64,000 bases of DNA, from the NCBI GenBank assembly GCA_026397955.1, contig JAPLTV010000059.1:62001-126000 (forward strand), given 5' to 3'. This DNA is from Verrucomicrobiota bacterium (GTDB taxonomy: Bacteria; Verrucomicrobiota; Verrucomicrobiia; Opitutales; UBA953). The notes beneath the pieces were generated by a model. It made no database searches. It was not told the origin of the DNA and saw only the letters and a program-made list of their open reading frames with translations. The stretch's first letter is position 1, and each line of letters starts with the position of its first letter. Positions 21,831-32,886 of the stretch are shown piece by piece. The translations under genes were made by a program, and so were the position numbers.

Positions 21831-23132
21831 ATGCGACATGCCATTCTGGCCTTCCTCACGTTTTGGCTATCCCCGCAGTGTCAGGCGCTCTACATGCAGA
21901 TCGACACCGAGAAAGTGCCGATCGAACGCATCCTCGAGAATCTTCAGGCCAAGCTTAAGCTCCAGCCAGACAGCTTTGATCTCCACTATCAGCTAGCCCG
22001 CGTCCACGCGATGGCCGCCTATTCCGAAGCGACGGTGCTGCCGGTCTATAAATCATACAAAGGTTTTGCCGGCCGGGTCATGTATACGGAAGGTGGTGGC
22101 GACAATGGCACCCCCATCAAGTGGGGATTCCAGAACGACCGCGGCGAGCGACCCAAGGGCAACGACATCGGCAAGAATTTCACGCTCGCCCTGCAGCATT
22201 ATGAATCCGCCCTCGTCCTGATGAGGAAATCCAGCGACCTTGATGACATCAGAGGCCATGTGCTACCGGTGCAGTTGGGCTACGCCTGGTGCTTGGAGAT
22301 GTCCGGCCTCAGAACCCAGGCCCTGGATTCGTATCGGCAGACCTTCTGCGCCGCCTGGCAGCTCGAGGTCTCGCATGATTTCGACGTCCAAGGATGGAAA
22401 AGCGGCAAGATCCTCCAACTGAACGACCTCAAGCCCATCGAAGAGCCGGCGGCCGACAAACCAGGCCGTCTTTCCAGCAGACACCCCGGACACCTCGGAC
22501 CCGGCATCTGCTTCAGCGAGGAATCCATCAATTACATGCTTCGTCTCCTCGACATACGGAAGGATGCCACGGAAATCGGGGTACTGAACTACCATAAGAA
22601 ACACCTTTCGACGATGGGCCGCATGATCACCCCCATCCTCATCCCGCTTGCGGACAGCCCGTTCGAAACCTTGATCAACCCTGACGCCGGCGTGGCCTTC
22701 GACCTCGATGGCTCCGGACTGGCTCGCCACTGGGGTTGGATCACGCCCAAGGCCGCCTGGCTGGTCTTCGACGGCAAGCAGACGGGGCAGATCACCTCGG
22801 GACTCCAGATGTTCGGCAGCGTGACCTTCTGGATCTTCTGGCGTGATGGCTATCAGGCACTGGGCTCGCTCGACGCCAACGGCGACGGGCTAATCAACGG
22901 GGCCGAGCTCAACGGACTGGCGCTGTGGCAGGACATCAATGGCAACGGCATCAGCGAACCAGGCGAAGTGAAGCCGATCGCGACCTACGGCATCGACCAG
23001 CTTTCCTGCCGCGGCGAAGCCGCCGGCCCGGGGCTGAGGTTGAGCCGCCAAGGCGTCCGCTTCAAAGACGGTACCGTTCGCCCTAGCTACGACTGGGATT
23101 CGCCGATGTGCGCCCCGGCCGCGGTGAAGTGA
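21831..23132 (+). CDS. Secreted protein with C-terminal EF-hand pair, function unknown
   Basis: A 433-aa protein I do not recognise by name. It has an N-terminal hydrophobic signal-like stretch (MRHAILAFLTFWLSP). Residues 30-160 are TPR-like (DSFDLHYQLARVHAMAAYSEA). Two EF-hand/dockerin-like calcium loops lie near the C-terminus, DANGDGLINGAEL from 348 and DINGNGISEPGEV from 368. The arrangement resembles the FG-GAP/dockerin proteins common in PVC bacteria. A good AAGGAGGT lies about 22 bases before the ATG, too far for normal use, so the start is uncertain. It stands alone between sulP and the inositol phosphatase gene. Confidence 0.75.
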   Translation: MRHAILAFLTFWLSPQCQALYMQIDTEKVPIERILENLQAKLKLQPDSFDLHYQLARVHAMAAYSEATVLPVYKSYKGFAGRVMYTEGGGDNGTPIKWGFQNDRGERPKGNDIGKNFTLALQHYESALVLMRKSSDLDDIRGHVLPVQLGYAWCLEMSGLRTQALDSYRQTFCAAWQLEVSHDFDVQGWKSGKILQLNDLKPIEEPAADKPGRLSSRHPGHLGPGICFSEESINYMLRLLDIRKDATEIGVLNYHKKHLSTMGRMITPILIPLADSPFETLINPDAGVAFDLDGSGLARHWGWITPKAAWLVFDGKQTGQITSGLQMFGSVTFWIFWRDGYQALGSLDANGDGLINGAELNGLALWQDINGNGISEPGEVKPIATYGIDQLSCRGEAAGPGLRLSRQGVRFKDGTVRPSYDWDSPMCAPAAVK

Positions 23133-23181
23133 ACTAGGGTCTGAGATTGCCCCGCAACGGTGCCACCCCTACGTTGCCGGC

Positions 23182-23937
23182 GTGAGCACGCCCTCCCTTC
23201 AAGCCCTGAAATCCGTCGCGCTGGCCACGGCCATCGCCGCCGGCGACTTACTGGCCAAAGGCGCCCAGATGAAGGTCAACGCCTCCACGGACGACGACGT
23301 GAAGATGCAGGCCGACGTGGATTCGGAACACCTGGTCCGCGACATGCTCAAGGCCACCGGCATCCCGGTGATCGGCGAAGAACTCGGCGGCGACGCCTCC
23401 CTCTACGAAGGCGACAACCTCTACTGGGTCGTCGACCCGCTCGACGGCACCTACAATTACCTCCGCCGCCAGCCCTCCACCTGCGTCTCTCTGGGCTTGA
23501 TGCGCGGCAAGGAACCGGTGCTCGGGGTGATCCATGACTTCACCGGCAAGAAGACCTACCTCGGCGTCGTCGGCGAAGGCAGCTTCCTTAACGGTGTCCG
23601 CATCACGCCCGGCTGGGTCTCCGACATCAAGGACGCGTGCATCATGACGGGCTTCCCCGCCGCGGCCGACAAGTCCGGCCCCGCCATGGAGCTCTTCGTC
23701 CAGCAGGTCGGCCGTTATAAAAAAATCCGCATGATCGGCTCCGCCGCTCTCGCCCTCGCCTACGTGGGTGAAGGCGTCGCCGATACCTATTATGAATCCG
23801 GCACGAACCTCTGGGACGTCGCCGCCGGTCTCGCGATCATCAAGGCCTCGGGCGGATATTTCCGACTCGTCCCCACGGGCAAGCGCCCGTTGAACTACGA
23901 CCTCTGGGCCTCGGCCCGCGAGGAGTGGACACGCTAA
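23182..23937 (+). CDS. Inositol monophosphatase family phosphatase
   Basis: A 251-aa Mg-dependent phosphatase of the IMPase/CysQ/FBPase-like superfamily. The metal-binding motifs are Glu66-Glu67 (GEELGG) and DPLDGTYNY (Asp85 and Asp88), with the late WDVAAGLAII Asp. The substrate could be inositol phosphate, histidinol phosphate or PAP. The genome's hisB here is the single-domain dehydratase, so a separate histidinol phosphatase is needed; this enzyme is only one possible candidate. Start is GTG at 23182. Confidence 0.85.
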   Translation: MSTPSLQALKSVALATAIAAGDLLAKGAQMKVNASTDDDVKMQADVDSEHLVRDMLKATGIPVIGEELGGDASLYEGDNLYWVVDPLDGTYNYLRRQPSTCVSLGLMRGKEPVLGVIHDFTGKKTYLGVVGEGSFLNGVRITPGWVSDIKDACIMTGFPAAADKSGPAMELFVQQVGRYKKIRMIGSAALALAYVGEGVADTYYESGTNLWDVAAGLAIIKASGGYFRLVPTGKRPLNYDLWASAREEWTR

Positions 23938-23987
23938 GGCCGCGCCTTAGGCGTGGACAAGAGGCCTGATACGAGTAGGTTTCCGAC

Positions 23988-24458
23988 GTGCTCCTCGCCC
24001 TGACCAATCCGATCAAAGAAGCTATCATCAAGCATGCGGTGGAGAACTACGCCGAGAAGGTCCTCGGTCAGGATTACGGCTCGATGGGCTTCTGGGTCGC
24101 CCTCGCGATGGTCGTCGTCTACATCCCGCTTCTCGGACGACTCGCTGCCGCGCACTTCTTTGGCAAGGATGGCACGACCTTCGGTATCGGCCTCACAGGC
24201 CTCGTCTCCGTTGCGCTGACGTTCGCCGCGATCTGCATGGCCGATACGAGCCTTTCGGGCTTCATCCCGAAATCCATCGAGATCTTGGTCATCTCGCTCT
24301 GCACGGCCACGGTCGTCCTGCTGGTCACCAGCGCCTCCGCCCAGGTCCTGAGCATGGGCTTCGGCCCTTCCCTCGGCCTCCAGCTGATTTTCTGGAATAT
24401 CGTCTTCCTCGCCCAGCTAGCCACACGCTTCCTGATGGATTTCTGGAAGCACGTCTAA
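23988..24458 (+). CDS. Small integral membrane protein, function unknown
   Basis: A 156-aa protein with four predicted membrane segments (around 33-50, 65-85, 95-118 and 125-145). The hydrophilic N-terminus reads MLLALTNPIKEAIIKHAVENYAEK. Start GTG at 23988, 50 bases after the phosphatase gene, so the two may be co-transcribed. I do not recognise a family. Confidence 0.65.
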   Translation: MLLALTNPIKEAIIKHAVENYAEKVLGQDYGSMGFWVALAMVVVYIPLLGRLAAAHFFGKDGTTFGIGLTGLVSVALTFAAICMADTSLSGFIPKSIEILVISLCTATVVLLVTSASAQVLSMGFGPSLGLQLIFWNIVFLAQLATRFLMDFWKHV

Positions 24459-24480
24459 GGCCTGACATCCCTGGATAACA

Positions 24481-24514
24481 AGAAGGCCGGCCTCCTCGCG
24501 GACGCCGGCCTTCT
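24481..24514. terminator. Bidirectional terminator between the membrane protein gene and ppc
   Basis: AGAAGGCCGGC (24481-24491) and its reverse complement (24504-24514) lie between two convergent genes and can serve both strands. Confidence 0.8.
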
Positions 24515-24533
24515 GCTTTGATCGCTTACCGAA

Positions 24534-27281
24534 TCAGCCCGTGGCTTGGAGGCCGGCGGCGATGGCGTTCAGCGAGAGGAGCATCTGCGGCAAGAGCGCG
24601 TCGGCTTCCTTGCGGTCGCCGTCGGCGACGCGCTTGCGCCAGTCCTTGAGCAGGGCGACCTGCTGTTCGTGCAGGAGGTCGATCGCGGATTCGCGCAGAG
24701 CAATCACCTTGCGGAGACGCGGACGTCCTTCGCTGAGCTTCGAACCGGAAAGCTCGTCCAGCATCTTGCGGGTCAGGTTATGCTCGGCGAGGATACGGTT
24801 CAGGAAGAGGCCGCGCAGTTTCTTGTCGGTCACGAGCGCACCGTAGAGCTTCATCATGCTGCGATTGGAAGCCAGGACGCTGGTGGAGGCGTTCTTGAGC
24901 ATGTAGCGCAAGGGCGGCCAATCATCGTAATTCTTTCGGATAACCTCGAATCCCTTGGGGTCTTCGTCCTTAAGGCGGGCCAGCGCGGAGCCGACGCCGT
25001 ACCAGCCGGAGAGATAGAAACGAGCTTGGCTCCAGGCGAAGACCCACGGAATGGCGCGCAAGTCCTCGAGCGAGGCGGCGCCGGTACGGCGGGACGGACG
25101 CGAGCCGATACGGCTGGCTTCGATGACGTCGATCGGGGTGGCCTGGCGGAAGAACTCGATGAAGCGCGGGGTCTGGATGAGCGACTGGTAGGCCTCGCGG
25201 GAGAACTCGGCGAGACGGTCCATCACCTTGGCCTGCGCGGTCTCGCTGCGGACGGCGACGTCGTGCAGGAAGGTGTTCTGGGTCACGCCGGCGGTCAGCA
25301 ACTCGAGGTTATTCACCGCGGTGATGTGATTGGCGTACTTCTGGGTAATGCTCTCACCCTGCTCGGTGACGCGCATCTCGCCCTGAATGGAACCCTGCGG
25401 GAGCGCGTCGATAAAGCGGTGCGTCGGGCCAGCGCCGCGGGAGATGGTGCCGCCTCGGCCATGGAAGAAGACGATGCGCACGCCATGCTTCTCGCCGACG
25501 GCGGCGAGGTTCTGCTGGGCGCGGTAGAGATTCCAGAGCGAGGCGAGGATGCCGCCGTCCTTATTGGAGTCGGAGTAGCCGATCATCACCTGCTGGGTGA
25601 GACCGTCGGTGATGCCAGCGTCGCGGCGGGCCTGCAGCGTGCGCTTGGTCATCGGATGGGATAGGAACGCGTCCATGATGCCGGTGCTTCGTTCAAGGTC
25701 GCCGATGGTCTCGAAGAGCGGGACGACCGGGAGGAGACAGTAGGCGCCTTCCGAACCACCGGCGGTGAGGCCAGCTTCGCGGGCCAGGAGGTAGACAGAG
25801 AGAAGGTCGGACACCGAGCGGGTCATGCTGACAATCAGCGAACCTAGGCCGGCCGAACCGTACTGACCGATATGGGTGACGAGCGTGCGGTGGCAGGCCA
25901 CCACCGCGTCGGCCTCCGTACCAATGCTGGCCTGCTCGCGCATGAACGGACGGGTCGAGCGTAATTCGGAGTCGAGGAAGCCGAGACGGCGGGATTCATC
26001 CCACTGCGCGTAATTCGTGTCATCCTGACCGGTGGCGGCAAGGAGCTGGCCAATCGCCTTATCGTGGAAGGCGCTATTCTGGCGGATATCCAGGACGGCC
26101 ATATGGAAGCCGAAGGTACGCAGGAAGCGCAGCAACGGATCGAGTTCCGCGCGGGCGATCCGGCCGGCGCCAACTTCGACCAAGGTCTCACGCAGGAAGA
26201 GCAGGTCGGCAATGACGCCCTCGGGCGTACGGTGCTGACCATGACCCAATTCACCTTCGGCATTGGGCAGGCGGAGGCGTGTCAGGTTGATGTACTGGCG
26301 CCAGGTCTCTCCGATATTGCGCTTGAGGGCTTCCTCGCCGGCTTCGCCATGGGCGGCGGCGTGCTTGGCTACCTGACGGAGGAACACCGCCGGCGGCTCC
26401 TGCAGGTGATCGCCGAGGGAGAGGCGCTGGCCGAGGGTCTCGAGGCGCTCGTTGCAGATTGCGACCGCCGTGGAGCGGAAGAGATTCAACGCGCGGGCGG
26501 TGACATCGGCCGTGACCAGCGGGTGGCCGTCACGGTCGCCGCCGACCCAGGTGCCGAGAGCGATCTGGGGCAATGAATCCGGATGTTCGACGCGGGCAGG
26601 GTCGAAGCCGGCTTCCTCCCAGGCCTGACGCAGACGCAGGTCCATGCTGACGACGGCGTCCGGAAAGACCTTCGAAAGGAAGTAATTAATGTTCCGGAGT
26701 TCCGACGCCACGTCGGGCTTCTGGTGATAGATTTCACCGGTGCGCCAGAGACGCTCGAGCGCGACCTTGATCTCTTCGCGGATCGCGCGCTGTTCGGCGA
26801 CGGTCCACATGTTGTTTTCGCGACGGACGAGCAGCTTGTAAATCTCGCGGTGGATCTCCAGGACCGTGGCGCGCTTCGCTTCGGTCGGGTGGGCGGTGAG
26901 CACAGGCTCGACGCGCATGCGGTTGAGGCGCTTGGCGATCTGCTTGTCGGTCAGGCCAGCGGCGGTAAGGGCACGGAGTGCGCGACCCCACGAGCCAGGA
27001 TCGGAAGCGAGGCCATGCTTGTCTTCGCGGAGACGCTTGGACTGCGCCGAAGCATTTTCTTCCACCATGTTCAGGAGCTGGAAGGCGATCGAATACGCCT
27101 GCACGCCGCGGTAGGAAAAGATCTGCACCCCGCGCAGTTTGCGCTTACCCATCCACGGCAAAGTGCCGGCCAAGTCCTTGTGGTCGAGCTGCTCGAGCAC
27201 CTCGACGAAGCACGTCATCATGAAGTCGAGGTCCTTGTCGACTTTCTTAAGCCCGCGGGCGAGATCGGTGCTGATAGCCAT
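24534..27281 (-). CDS. ppc: Phosphoenolpyruvate carboxylase
   Basis: Carboxylates PEP to oxaloacetate, replenishing the TCA cycle. It is 915 aa. Signatures: VLTAHPTEAKRATVLEIH with the catalytic His, the mobile-loop FFHGRGGTISRGAGPTH, and GYSDSNKDGGILAS. The C-terminus ends SLNAIAAGLQATG; bacterial enzymes normally end in TGxG or NTG, so the extreme end is slightly shortened or varied. The start ATG at 27281 (MAISTDLARGL) was preferred, since the open extension upstream encodes a Cys/Arg-rich stretch unlike the family. Divergent from the helicase gene with 95 bases between. Confidence 0.96.
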   Translation of the reverse strand: MAISTDLARGLKKVDKDLDFMMTCFVEVLEQLDHKDLAGTLPWMGKRKLRGVQIFSYRGVQAYSIAFQLLNMVEENASAQSKRLREDKHGLASDPGSWGRALRALTAAGLTDKQIAKRLNRMRVEPVLTAHPTEAKRATVLEIHREIYKLLVRRENNMWTVAEQRAIREEIKVALERLWRTGEIYHQKPDVASELRNINYFLSKVFPDAVVSMDLRLRQAWEEAGFDPARVEHPDSLPQIALGTWVGGDRDGHPLVTADVTARALNLFRSTAVAICNERLETLGQRLSLGDHLQEPPAVFLRQVAKHAAAHGEAGEEALKRNIGETWRQYINLTRLRLPNAEGELGHGQHRTPEGVIADLLFLRETLVEVGAGRIARAELDPLLRFLRTFGFHMAVLDIRQNSAFHDKAIGQLLAATGQDDTNYAQWDESRRLGFLDSELRSTRPFMREQASIGTEADAVVACHRTLVTHIGQYGSAGLGSLIVSMTRSVSDLLSVYLLAREAGLTAGGSEGAYCLLPVVPLFETIGDLERSTGIMDAFLSHPMTKRTLQARRDAGITDGLTQQVMIGYSDSNKDGGILASLWNLYRAQQNLAAVGEKHGVRIVFFHGRGGTISRGAGPTHRFIDALPQGSIQGEMRVTEQGESITQKYANHITAVNNLELLTAGVTQNTFLHDVAVRSETAQAKVMDRLAEFSREAYQSLIQTPRFIEFFRQATPIDVIEASRIGSRPSRRTGAASLEDLRAIPWVFAWSQARFYLSGWYGVGSALARLKDEDPKGFEVIRKNYDDWPPLRYMLKNASTSVLASNRSMMKLYGALVTDKKLRGLFLNRILAEHNLTRKMLDELSGSKLSEGRPRLRKVIALRESAIDLLHEQQVALLKDWRKRVADGDRKEADALLPQMLLSLNAIAAGLQATG

Positions 27282-27376
27282 GCGACGACAGTCGTAGCAC
27301 GGGCACAGGAAATCTCGCAACCGCAAACCCCCTCGGCTTGCGTCCAAGGCGTTCGGCTCTTTGATGGAAAGTCGCC

Positions 27377-29743
27377 ATGTCGGACTCACGGCTCATCCTC
27401 CCCGACCTCTGGCAGCAGGACGCCCTCCGTGCCCTCCGCCAAGGCGAGGACGTGGTAATCCAAGCCCCGACCGGCGCCGGCAAGACCCACGTCTTCGAGC
27501 TTCTGATCAAAGGTGGGCATCGTGGACAGGCGGTCTACACGGTCCCGACCCGTGCCTTGGCCAACGACAAGCGGGCCGAATGGCTAGCCCTTGGCTGGGA
27601 TGTCGGCATCGCGACCGGTGACGTCAGCGACAACCTGGGCGCCCCAGTAATGGTGGCTACCTTGGAGACCCAGCGGCACCGTTTCCTCGAAGGAAGGCAC
27701 CCTGACCTACTCGTGGTGGACGAATACCAGATGCTGGCGGACAGCCGCCGCGGCGCGGCCTACGAGACGGTCCTGGCCATCGCCCCACCCTCCACCCAGC
27801 TCCTCCTGCTCAGCGGGAGCGTCTCCAACCCCAAGGCCGTCGCAGAATGGCTCCGCAGCCTCGGCCGCAAGGTGACCCTCATCGAAGAGCACACCCGCCC
27901 CATCCCTTTGGAGGAAGTCTCGCTGGACGCCTTGGAGACCCGCGAGCCGACCGGCATCAAGGGCCACATCGCCCGGGCCGTGATCCGCGCCGTCCTGGCC
28001 GACCTTGGCCCGATCCTGGTCTTTGCCCCCCGCCGCCGGGCCGCCGAGCAGATCGCCCGCGACATCGCCGCCGGACTCCCCCTCGGCAATGGCCCCGCAC
28101 TCTCGCCCAGCCAACGAGCCATGGCTGGCGACGACCTCAACCGACTGCTTCGCCAAGGCGTCGGCCTCCACCACAGCGGCCTGACCTTCGACCAACGCAC
28201 CGAGCTCATCGAGCCTTGGGCCAAGGCCGGCAAGCTCAGCGTGGTGGTCGCGACGACCGGCCTGGCTTCGGGGATCAACTTCTCCCTTCGTTCGGTGCTC
28301 GTCACCGACCGCCGCTACTCCGCCGAGCACGCCGAACGCGAAGTCCGCCCGGACGAACTCCTCCAGATGTTCGGGCGAGCCGGACGCCGCGGGCTCGACG
28401 ACCGCGGCTTCGCGCTCTGGACCGGGGACAGCCCCCGCCTCGGTGAAGCCAAGCCGCTCCAGCTCAAACGCAGCGAGGCCCTCGACTGGCCGGCCTTCCT
28501 TTCGTTAATGCGTCGAGCCGAAGACCCGAAAGCGGCCGCCGTCAAACTGGCCAAGGCGCTCTTCACGCGCGAACCGATCGACCTTGCCTTGGATCGATTG
28601 GCCGAAGACCTGCCAACCGACATCCCCGCGGCCGCCGCCGGCGCGACGCGCCACATCGACGAGATCTGCGGAAGGAACGGTACTTGGCAGCGCGAACGGC
28701 CGACTCACCTCGTCCCGCTCTCGCAAGCGCTCATCTACGTGAAGGACACCTGGCACCCCGCCCTCACCAAACCCGACTCCCTTCGTGCCCTGCCCTACGG
28801 CACTCCCTGCAAGCTCGAGACGAGCGAAGGCCTGCGCTATGGACGCACGATCACGCTCGCACACTTCCCCAAGGAAGCCGGCGCTTCGCACCTCACGCCC
28901 GCCGAATGGTTACTGAAGGCCTTGCGCAAGCTCGAAGGCGGCCAAGTCCGCCCGCGCACCTGGAAGCTCGAACTCCTCGAGAAAGAAATCCTGCCGCTAC
29001 TCCCCAAACTGACCCAAGGTGGGCTCGCCCATGGCGGAATCTACCTCGGCCGCGACAGCGTCCAGGTGAAGCTCGATTACTCCCGCGCCGATGTCCGCGT
29101 CTGGCCGGATGCAGACAACCACCCGCTGATCAACCCGCCCCGCCGACAGGTCGAGAAGCAGGACATCAACCTGCGCGAAGTCCTCGGCGGAGGCACGATG
29201 CACACCGCTCGGGCGGGTCGTCTCTGGAAGAAACTCGGCTTGATCGACGCCGCCGGGCATCCGACCGAACGTGGATACATCGCCTCTCTCTTCCAACACG
29301 GCGAAGGACTCGCCGTCGCCGCCGCCCTTGAGGACTCAGCGTATGACGCCCGCGCCATCGCTTGGGACCTCGCCGAGCTCCGTGCTGGCGAACGCGTAGC
29401 CTCGGCCGGACGTAATTCCAGCCGCCTCGGCGCCTGCTGCCGCCTCGCTTACAAATCCCTGACCGCCGAGGGCTACCTACGCGAAGGCCTGCCCGCCGGC
29501 TTCGGGGAGGGCTGTGCCGAAGCGCTCAAAGGCTTCGCCCTCCACGGCAAGATTCCGCCGGTCAACGCCGAAGGCCACGGGCCTGGCCAAGGCGACCTCG
29601 AACGCGCCGTCCTCGAATGGCGTAGCACCCTGCAGCTCATCGCACACGGTCCCTCCCACCCTTCCGATCGCTGGCAACAGTTACGCGTGGCGGCCCAAGA
29701 AGTGCTTGGGCGTATTATCGGCAAGGCGGCTGAGCGCCGCTAA
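27377..29743 (+). CDS. Superfamily 2 DExH helicase (Ski2/Suv3-like)
   Basis: A 788-aa ATP-dependent RNA or DNA helicase. Motif I APTGAGKT is at 30-37, motif Ia TVPTRALANDK follows, motif II is DEYQML (115-120), motif III LLLSGS, motif V TTGLASGINF, and motif VI QMFGRAGRRG. The DEYQM form recalls the DEIQM of Suv3-like RNA helicases, and QMFGRAGRRG recalls Ski2 and Hel308. The C-terminal 350 residues have no motif I recognise and probably give nucleic-acid specificity. No neighbouring nuclease was seen; a role in RNA turnover or repair is inference. Convergent with the SGNH gene, stops 3 bases apart. Confidence 0.87.
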   Translation: MSDSRLILPDLWQQDALRALRQGEDVVIQAPTGAGKTHVFELLIKGGHRGQAVYTVPTRALANDKRAEWLALGWDVGIATGDVSDNLGAPVMVATLETQRHRFLEGRHPDLLVVDEYQMLADSRRGAAYETVLAIAPPSTQLLLLSGSVSNPKAVAEWLRSLGRKVTLIEEHTRPIPLEEVSLDALETREPTGIKGHIARAVIRAVLADLGPILVFAPRRRAAEQIARDIAAGLPLGNGPALSPSQRAMAGDDLNRLLRQGVGLHHSGLTFDQRTELIEPWAKAGKLSVVVATTGLASGINFSLRSVLVTDRRYSAEHAEREVRPDELLQMFGRAGRRGLDDRGFALWTGDSPRLGEAKPLQLKRSEALDWPAFLSLMRRAEDPKAAAVKLAKALFTREPIDLALDRLAEDLPTDIPAAAAGATRHIDEICGRNGTWQRERPTHLVPLSQALIYVKDTWHPALTKPDSLRALPYGTPCKLETSEGLRYGRTITLAHFPKEAGASHLTPAEWLLKALRKLEGGQVRPRTWKLELLEKEILPLLPKLTQGGLAHGGIYLGRDSVQVKLDYSRADVRVWPDADNHPLINPPRRQVEKQDINLREVLGGGTMHTARAGRLWKKLGLIDAAGHPTERGYIASLFQHGEGLAVAAALEDSAYDARAIAWDLAELRAGERVASAGRNSSRLGACCRLAYKSLTAEGYLREGLPAGFGEGCAEALKGFALHGKIPPVNAEGHGPGQGDLERAVLEWRSTLQLIAHGPSHPSDRWQQLRVAAQEVLGRIIGKAAERR

Positions 29744-29746
29744 GGC

Positions 29747-30373
29747 TTACTTGCCCGCGATCACTTTCGCCGCGGCCTTAGCCATCTCGCCGGCACCCGC
29801 GGTGTTCGGGTGGACGCGGTCCGGCAGCAGCTCGGGGGATTTTTCGAGGGCGGCATGCATGTCGATCACGCCGCAACCCAGTTCCTTGGCGAGGGCGTCG
29901 ACGCGCGGAATCTCTTTCTGGATGTTCTCCTCGTTGATGCCGTAGTTGCCCTTGCCGGGTACCGGCACGGGGCGACAGACGAACACCTTCGGCTTGGACT
30001 TGAGGGACTGGAACGACTTCACGAGCTCGCGGTAATCGGCGTCGAACTCGGCCTCGAACTTCCAGTTCTGCGGCTTGGTATCGTTCGTACCGAGCATGAT
30101 GACCACGATCGCCGGCTCCATCGCGAGGGCGTCCTGATATTTCTTTTCCTTCCAGTAAGGGAAGTCGCCCTTCTTCAGGAGCGTGCGACCGCTGACGCCA
30201 AAGTTGCCGACCTGATAGCCATCGCCGAGCAAGGCCTGTAACTGGGCCGGATAGGACTTACCCTTCTGGGCACCGGAGCCCTGGGTGATACTGTCGCCGA
30301 CGCAGGCGACTTTGATGGGTTCGGCGGCGCGGGCGGTCATGAGGGAAATCAGGGCGAGAAGGAAGATTCGCAT
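29747..30373 (-). CDS. Secreted SGNH/GDSL hydrolase
   Basis: A 208-aa esterase-type hydrolase with a signal peptide (MRIFLLALISLMTARAA). All four SGNH blocks are present: GDSITQG with nucleophile Ser28, the GVSG glycine, GTND, and DRVHPN with the catalytic Asp/His pair. The family includes acetyl-xylan, rhamnogalacturonan and sialate O-acetylesterases; deacetylation of polysaccharide outside the cell is likely. It is encoded upstream of and divergent from rnpB. Confidence 0.88.
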   Translation of the reverse strand: MRIFLLALISLMTARAAEPIKVACVGDSITQGSGAQKGKSYPAQLQALLGDGYQVGNFGVSGRTLLKKGDFPYWKEKKYQDALAMEPAIVVIMLGTNDTKPQNWKFEAEFDADYRELVKSFQSLKSKPKVFVCRPVPVPGKGNYGINEENIQKEIPRVDALAKELGCGVIDMHAALEKSPELLPDRVHPNTAGAGEMAKAAAKVIAGK

Positions 30374-30471
30374 GGGGTTCGCCTAATGAAAGCCGCGCGA
30401 AGGCCTTTCCAAGGCCTAAGTCTCGGCTTTTGCCCTTCCCTGCGGGGCCGGCGGACGCTATCTTGAGCGGA

Positions 30472-30841
30472 CAGTCATACATGTGCGTTCGCGCGGAGTA
30501 ATCCGTGAGGAAAGTCCGGACACCACAGGGCAGGATTCCCGCCGCAAGTCGGGGCACGTCGCAAGGCGTGACGGATAGTGCCACAGAGAAGATACCGCCT
30601 CCTCCGCAAGGAACGAGGTAAGGGTGAAAAGGTGGGGTAAGAGCCCACCGCTCGAAGGGTAACCGACGAGGCAAGGTAAACCCAATCCGGTGCAAGACGA
30701 ACAGGGACCGTCCGAGGTCGCCCACCAAGGTCCCGGGTTGTCGCACCGCCGCAAGGCGGGTCCGCAAGGTCAGAGAAATGAACGCGCAGGGGATCGGCGA
30801 GAGCCGCCCAAGGACAGAATCCGGCTTATAGTGTATGGCTC
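30472..30841 (+). ncRNA. rnpB: RNase P RNA (bacterial class A)
   Basis: Catalytic RNA that removes 5' leaders from tRNA precursors and from tmRNA. The universal core is visible: GAGGAAAGTCCGG at 30507-30519, AGAGAAATGA near 30772, and ACAGAATCCGGCTTATAG at 30814-30831. Helix P1 can form between AGTCATACAT (30473-30482) and GTGTATGGCT (30831-30840), and this sets the ends. The length of about 370 nt is normal. A terminator follows directly. Ends are accurate to a few bases only. Confidence 0.93.
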
Positions 30842-30848
30842 AAAAGAC

Positions 30849-30884
30849 GGAGGGCCGAACGGAAACGTTCGGCCCTCCCCCTTT
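30849..30884 (+). terminator. Rho-independent terminator of rnpB
   Basis: A perfect 13-base stem (30849-30861 with 30866-30878) closed by a GAAA loop and followed by CCCTTT. It may also act for gltA, which ends at 30903 on the other strand. Confidence 0.9.
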
Positions 30885-30902
30885 GCGGACTGATCAGGTC
30901 GC

Positions 30903-32204
<1,302 letters not shown>

Positions 32205-32239
32205 GGCGGGGGTGTTGCCGCCAGAGTCGAAAACACGCC

Positions 32240-32884
32240 TCAGCGGGCGGACAAAGTCAGGAAATTGCGGTAGAGTTGCAAGCCTTTGACCTGACTTTTC
32301 TCCGGATGGAACTGGGTCGCGAAGACCCGGCCCCGCCGGACACCGCTCACGAACCGGCCCGCATAGTCGGTCTCGCACCAGACCAGGGAGGGGTCGGTCT
32401 CGACGACACGGTAACTATGCACGAAATAGAACGGTTCCCCTTCGGCCCGCAGGCCTTCGGTCAGGGGGGCGCCCGGCTTGAAGATGGCCTCATTCCAGCC
32501 CATGTGGGGGATGCGCAGACCGGGCTGGGACGGGAAGCGGCGGACGACCCCGGGGAAGATGGCCAGACCCGGGCGGTCAGCCTCCTCGGAACGCTCAAAG
32601 AGGACCTGGAGGCCCATGCAGACGCCCAGGAAAGGACGGTCGGCGGCGATCCACTGCTTCAGGAAGGACTCGAAGTCGGTACGGCGGATACAGTCCATGC
32701 AGTCGGCCATGGCACCCTGCCCCGGAAACACGACCGACTCGGCCTTCTCAGCTTCAGCCGGAGTCGCGGCCAGAAAGGCATCCGCTCCCGCGGCGACCAT
32801 CGCGCGGCTGACGCTACGCAGGTTGCCCATCCCGTAATCGATGACGGCCACCCGCGGGCGACGCACTGACCCAGAGGCTTCCAC
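32240..32884 (-). CDS. hisH: Imidazole glycerol phosphate synthase, glutaminase subunit HisH
   Basis: Class I glutamine amidotransferase that supplies ammonia to HisF in histidine synthesis. It is 214 aa. The triad is Cys89 in GVCMGLQ, and His193 and Glu195 in FHPEKSQ. The N-terminal [14 protein letters not shown] is typical. It follows hisB by two bases, so translation is likely coupled. hisF is not in the window. Confidence 0.96.
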   Translation of the reverse strand: MEASGSVRRPRVAVIDYGMGNLRSVSRAMVAAGADAFLAATPAEAEKAESVVFPGQGAMADCMDCIRRTDFESFLKQWIAADRPFLGVCMGLQVLFERSEEADRPGLAIFPGVVRRFPSQPGLRIPHMGWNEAIFKPGAPLTEGLRAEGEPFYFVHSYRVVETDPSLVWCETDYAGRFVSGVRRGRVFATQFHPEKSQVKGLQLYRNFLTLSAR

Positions 32885-32886
32885 GG

